From NCBI RefSeq assembly GCF_016743335.1, contig NZ_WCJE01000023.1, positions 1-37,540 of the forward strand: a DNA stretch of 37,540 nucleotides. The letters run 5' to 3'. Position numbers and translations under genes: made by a program. Shown here piece by piece: positions 35,204 to 37,540 of the stretch (the stretch's first letter is position 1; each line of letters opens with the position of its first letter). The notes below the pieces were generated by a model. It was given only the letters and a program-made list of their open reading frames with translations. It was not told the DNA's origin and made no database searches. Source of the stretch: Streptococcus suis (lineage in GTDB: Bacteria; Bacillota; Bacilli; Lactobacillales; Streptococcaceae).

Positions 35204-35602
35204 ATGAAAAATAAAGGTGGTAGACCTACAAAAATGACACAAGGAACGGTAAAGAAATTAGAGGAAGCATTTTTAAGAGGTTTAAGCGACGAAGAAGCTT
35301 GTTTGTATGCGAATATTTCAAAACCAACCCTTTATGATTATTGTAAGAAAAATCCACAGTTTTCTGACCGAAAAGAGCTACTGAAGCAACGACTGAAAAC
35401 ACGCGCAAAGTTGAACATATCTAACGCCATAGAGGATGGAGACGTGGCTATTTCCAAATGGTACTTAGAGCGGAAAGATGATGAATTTAAAACCAAGACA
35501 AAACTAGAACATGATGGTATGGTATCCGTTGCGCCTCATAATCCGTTTGAAGATTTGACGGTTGAAGAGTTACGAGCAATCATTGCTGAAGATGCGGAAT
35601 AA
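35204..35602 (+). CDS. terminase small subunit-like protein (TerS)
   Basis: The 132-residue protein has an N-terminal helix-turn-helix (GRPTKMTQ, LRGLSDEEACLYANISKPTLYDYCKK, about 25-50), a helical centre ending WYLERKDDEFKTK, and a C-terminal acidic segment NPFEDLTVEELRAI. This order is that of phage small terminases. Many phage satellites carry their own TerS to redirect packaging. I start at the ATG at 35204 (GAGAGG upstream); a longer TTG frame overlaps the terminator. A different HTH regulator cannot be excluded. Confidence 0.6.
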   Translation: MKNKGGRPTKMTQGTVKKLEEAFLRGLSDEEACLYANISKPTLYDYCKKNPQFSDRKELLKQRLKTRAKLNISNAIEDGDVAISKWYLERKDDEFKTKTKLEHDGMVSVAPHNPFEDLTVEELRAIIAEDAE

Positions 35603-35655
35603 TGGTACTTAAGCCAATAGTTTTGGGTTTTTACAGTATAGGGGTATTTTTTTGA

Positions 35656-36159
35656 ATGAAAGTATTGTATATAGAGGCATTTACCAGAGCTATGAAAAAG
35701 AAAGGAATAACTCAGGGAAAGGCTGAATTAGACGGTTACCCCTTGACGATTGATTTAGATAACCTTTTTATTGTTATGGGTAGAGAGAGCTTTGAATTGG
35801 CCAGAATACCAGGGACAAAAGGCGGTTATAGATATTTCTTTCTTTGCCCTGATTGTGGTAGGCGGTGCAGAAAGCTCTATAAGCGGTATCTGTATTTTAG
35901 TTGCGGGAATTGCCAACAAGTCCATAAGCAGACACTAAACCGCAGTAAGACGGACTGCCAATATTATTGGGAACGCGCACTAAGGGAGGCTAGGAAGGTC
36001 CAACCAGGGTGGACCCCTGAACGTGGCGGATATATGTTTGATGGCTTTCCTAGCCGTCCAAAGAGAATGAAGCGTGATAGATATTATAAACATTATCAAA
36101 GGTTTTTGAACTATGTTAGAAAAGGTAATAGCTATTGGCTGAGAGGGTTGTCACGGTGA
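35656..36159 (+). CDS. zinc-ribbon protein of unknown function
   Basis: The 167-residue basic protein has a zinc ribbon CPDCGRRC plus CGNCQ (about residues 64-85). It is very rich in Arg, Lys and Tyr in its second half. Proteins of this form occur in streptococcal phage early regions without a known role. The ribosome site (AGGGG) is about 12 bases away and weak. A 15-base palindrome at its 3' end overlaps the stop codon. Confidence 0.7.
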   Translation: MKVLYIEAFTRAMKKKGITQGKAELDGYPLTIDLDNLFIVMGRESFELARIPGTKGGYRYFFLCPDCGRRCRKLYKRYLYFSCGNCQQVHKQTLNRSKTDCQYYWERALREARKVQPGWTPERGGYMFDGFPSRPKRMKRDRYYKHYQRFLNYVRKGNSYWLRGLSR

Positions 36160-36162
36160 CAA
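36148..36162. promoter_or_regulatory. 15-base palindrome TTGTCACGGTGACAA
   Basis: Perfect seven-base arms around a central G, spanning the stop codon of the zinc-ribbon gene. It looks like a regulator-binding site ahead of the ArpU-like gene. Confidence 0.4.
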
Positions 36163-36271
36163 TGTTTCAGATACGGTGGCGCGTGATTAAACAAAAAAAG
36201 CCAAGGCACTCTCTGCCTCAGCTAATAGTAATATCGCAAAGACTATTATACCACAGTTGGAGGGCGCTAGC

Positions 36272-36697
36272 TTGATTTTTTTAGATACGATGATAGACGA
36301 AAAGAAAACCATAGCGATCACTAAACGATATTTGAAACAATATCCACGCTTGAAAACCATAGCACGCACTACCACCACTTTACAAAGTAGTTGGAATGTA
36401 TCGGATAAGGTAAAAACAGGAACGACCCGAAACACGCACGAAAATAAATTACTGAACGCTATCGCAGTGAGTCAGGAAGTGGAAGAGATAGAGCGAGCTA
36501 TCTCAAACTTGGATAAGTTATATAGTGACATACTGACAGAGAAGTATATCAAGCGACAGAAAACAGGTTTGGCACTCTATGAAGGATTTTACATGGGAAA
36601 GTCAGCATTTTATGAAACATTACAAACAGCTTTGTTAGACTTTGCTTGTATATTCAAGAATGGGAAATTATTGCAGTATAAAGATGAACAGGCTTAA
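36272..36697 (+). CDS. ArpU-like phage transcriptional regulator
   Basis: The 141-residue protein has the ArpU layout: variable N-terminus, then a helical sigma-4-like C-terminal region (EIERAISNLDKLYSDILTEKYIKRQKTGLALYEGFYMGKSAFYETLQTALLDFA). ArpU/RinA-type proteins turn on late or packaging genes in Gram-positive phages. I choose the TTG at 36272 because GGAGGG lies seven bases before it; an upstream TTG at 36257 overlaps that site. In phages this gene sits directly before the packaging site and terminase genes. Confidence 0.82.
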   Translation: MIFLDTMIDEKKTIAITKRYLKQYPRLKTIARTTTTLQSSWNVSDKVKTGTTRNTHENKLLNAIAVSQEVEEIERAISNLDKLYSDILTEKYIKRQKTGLALYEGFYMGKSAFYETLQTALLDFACIFKNGKLLQYKDEQA

Positions 36698-36800
36698 TAT
36701 TCGTAAATACCCCCATCTTTTTTCAACGGGGGTGGGTTTGTTCGGGGTTCAACGACGCCGCCCTCTTCCGTGCACAATTTTCCCTTTTTGAAATTTTTTA
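36698..36800 (+). other. candidate packaging (cos-like) site
   Basis: After the ArpU-like gene comes a short GC-rich block (GTTCGGGGTTCAACGACGCC then GCCCTCTTCCGTGCACAATT) in an AT-rich setting. In streptococcal and lactococcal cos phages the cos site lies in this place, between ArpU and the terminase genes. The call is by position and character only. Confidence 0.4.
36706..36740 (+). terminator. terminator-like hairpin after the ArpU-like gene
   Basis: ACCCCCAT and CGGGGGTGGG form a GC-rich hairpin around TCTTTTTTCAA, nine bases after the stop codon, with GTTTG following. Confidence 0.6.
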
Positions 36801-36827
36801 GGAATGTAAGACAAATAGCATAATCTA

Positions 36828-36856
36828 TTGACAAATGCGCATAATGCGTATATAAT
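36828..36856 (+). promoter_or_regulatory. promoter and operator of hicAB
   Basis: TTGACA (36828-36833), 17 bases, TATAAT (36851-36856): consensus in both boxes. The spacer holds ATGCGCATAATGCGTAT (36835-36851), two near-identical half-sites that could bind HicB. Confidence 0.8.
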
Positions 36857-36881
36857 AAATAATGTAAGGAGGTAGAGCGCT

Positions 36882-37073
36882 ATGCCACTTACTGGAAAAG
36901 AAATGGCAAAACTTGCAGAGGCTAACGGGTGGAAAGAAATCCGAGTTAATGGAAGTCACCACCATTTCAAAAAAGAAGGATTTTCAAAAATAGTCACAAT
37001 TCCAGTTCATGGAAACAAGGACTTGGGAAAAGGGTTAGAAAAGAAAATCCTGAAAGATTTGGGGCTACTTTGA
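36882..37073 (+). CDS. hicA: HicA toxin (mRNA interferase)
   Basis: The 63-residue protein has the HicA double-stranded RNA-binding fold with the catalytic His in NGSHHHFKK (near 24-32) and the ending IPVHGNKDLGKGLEKKILKDLGL. It cuts mRNA until bound by HicB. AAGGAGGT precedes the ATG. It lies first in the operon, 34 bases before hicB, with its own strong promoter. It probably helps keep the element in the host lineage. Confidence 0.93.
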   Translation: MPLTGKEMAKLAEANGWKEIRVNGSHHHFKKEGFSKIVTIPVHGNKDLGKGLEKKILKDLGLL

Positions 37074-37078
37074 ATGCC

Positions 37079-37107
37079 CCTCCTCTTTCGCTTTTGGAGG
37101 TAGAAAC
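37079..37107 (+). promoter_or_regulatory. hicB translation-start region with possible hairpin
   Basis: CCTCC (37079-37083) can pair with the hicB Shine-Dalgarno GGAGG (37096-37100). A nine-codon frame (37074-37103, MPLLFRFWR) starts directly after the hicA stop and ends four bases before hicB. Confidence 0.35.
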
Positions 37108-37485
37108 ATGTTAAAATCTTACCCAGCTATTTTTCATAAAGACGAACAAGGTTATTGGGTGGAGTTCCCAGAGTTTAGTGGTGGTACTCAAGGGGATAAC
37201 CTTGAGGAAGCTATGTACAATGCCCGTGAGTTTTTAGAAAGCTCTATTGCCCTTTATATTGACGAGGGGATGGAGTTACCAAAAGCAAGCGATATAAAGG
37301 AGTTAAGCGCTCCTGATGGCTTTGTTTCAATGATACAAGCTGACCCAACACCGTATATTAAGAATAATAAAGCAATTAGAAAGAATGTGACAGTGCCTGA
37401 ATGGTTAACAAAACTAGCAGACCGTGAGGGTTTGAACTATTCGGAAATTTTAACAACGGCTTTAGAAACACGATTACAAGTGTAA
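37108..37485 (+). CDS. hicB: HicB antitoxin
   Basis: The 125-residue protein has a partly degraded RNase H-like HicB domain (LKSYPAIFHKDEQGYWVEFPEFSGGTQGDNLEEAMYNAREFLES, about 2-46) and a C-terminal ribbon-helix-helix (NVTVPEWLTKLADREGLNYSEILTTALETRL, about 93-124) for DNA binding. It would neutralise HicA and repress the operon at 36828-36856. GGAGG lies seven bases before the ATG. Confidence 0.93.
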   Translation: MLKSYPAIFHKDEQGYWVEFPEFSGGTQGDNLEEAMYNAREFLESSIALYIDEGMELPKASDIKELSAPDGFVSMIQADPTPYIKNNKAIRKNVTVPEWLTKLADREGLNYSEILTTALETRLQV

Positions 37486-37518
37486 ACATGATATAATACA
37501 CTTATTAGCAATCAAAAA

Positions 37519-37540
37519 AGCGCATCAATTTGATACGCTA
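37519..37540 (+). terminator. terminator-like hairpin after hicAB, cut by the window edge
   Basis: AGCG-C-ATCAA pairs with TTGAT-A-CGCT (37519-37539), preceded by six A. The T run, if any, is outside the window; on the minus strand the six T are present. Confidence 0.55.

Larger units (their letters stand above)
26664..37540. mobile_element. phage satellite (PICI-like) element, left end near 26.6 kb, right end outside window
   Basis: Gene order is integrase and CI repressor on the minus strand, then a divergent plus-strand set: Cro, antirepressors, small regulators, replisome organizer, DnaC-like loader, TerS-like, ArpU-like and hicAB. No portal, capsid, tail, large terminase, holin or lysin is seen. 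This layout is that of phage-inducible chromosomal islands rather than of a full prophage. The att repeats were not found, so a truncated view of a prophage is not wholly excluded. Confidence 0.7.

Noticed and set aside
36187..36435. Minus-strand open frame opposite the ArpU-like gene
   Set aside because: Overlaps a better supported gene and has no ribosome site or recognisable content.
26664..37540. A complete prophage
   Set aside because: No portal, capsid, tail, large terminase or lysis genes are seen, and hicAB follows where terminase would stand. The unseen right end leaves some doubt.

Overview
The window is the chromosomal replication-origin neighbourhood of a Streptococcus, and Streptococcus suis fits best. 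The evidence is the streptococcal order dnaN-dnaA-parB-htrA-rlmH, the later block trpS-guaB-recF-yaaA, low GC content, and streptococcal surface, tRNA and phage-satellite genes. The species call is inference; the genus call rests on gene order and protein character. DnaA boxes occur in three intergenic spaces (dnaN/dnaA, dnaA/parB, htrA/rlmH), and a near-consensus parS site overlaps the rlmH stop codon.

Layout. 1-6257: origin block. 6255-6589: divergent tRNA genes (Arg-UCU on the minus strand; Glu-UUC and Asn-GUU on the plus strand). 6578-16638: a 10,047-bp integrative and mobilizable element (IME) inserted in the 3' end of tRNA-Asn. It carries a tyrosine integrase, an excisionase-like protein, an HUH plus SF3-helicase Rep, a two-helix membrane protein, an FtsK/TcpA-type ATPase, regulators, and an LPXTG protein of the PrgA/Sec10 surface-exclusion type. 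Both ends carry direct-repeat att sequences and paired 11-bp arm-type repeats. 16705-26526: ordinary chromosome (yfhO-like gene, ABC-F ATPase, YitT-family protein, T-box-controlled trpS, guaB, recF, yaaA). 26664-37540: a second mobile element of phage-satellite (PICI-like) type, with integrase, an Fst/par-type type I toxin-antitoxin locus, a LexA-like CI repressor facing a Cro-like gene, antirepressors, replisome organizer, DnaC-like loader, a TerS-like protein, an ArpU-like regulator, a candidate packaging site and hicAB. No capsid, tail or large-terminase genes are seen before the window ends, and its right end is not visible.

The most striking observation is in the IME. Its Rep has the motif set of CRESS-DNA virus (circovirus/geminivirus-like) Rep proteins. 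Forty bases upstream of its start is an 11-bp stem whose 10-base loop reads, on the rep strand, TAGTGTTAC, one base from the circovirus nonanucleotide TAGTATTAC. The element therefore looks like a rolling-circle replicon with a virus-like origin that also has an integration module, a coupling ATPase and a surface-exclusion protein. The second element adds a compact par-type antisense RNA locus, a structured gene-free region, a 31-bp exact direct repeat and a relatively high density of the lactococcal/streptococcal Chi heptamer.
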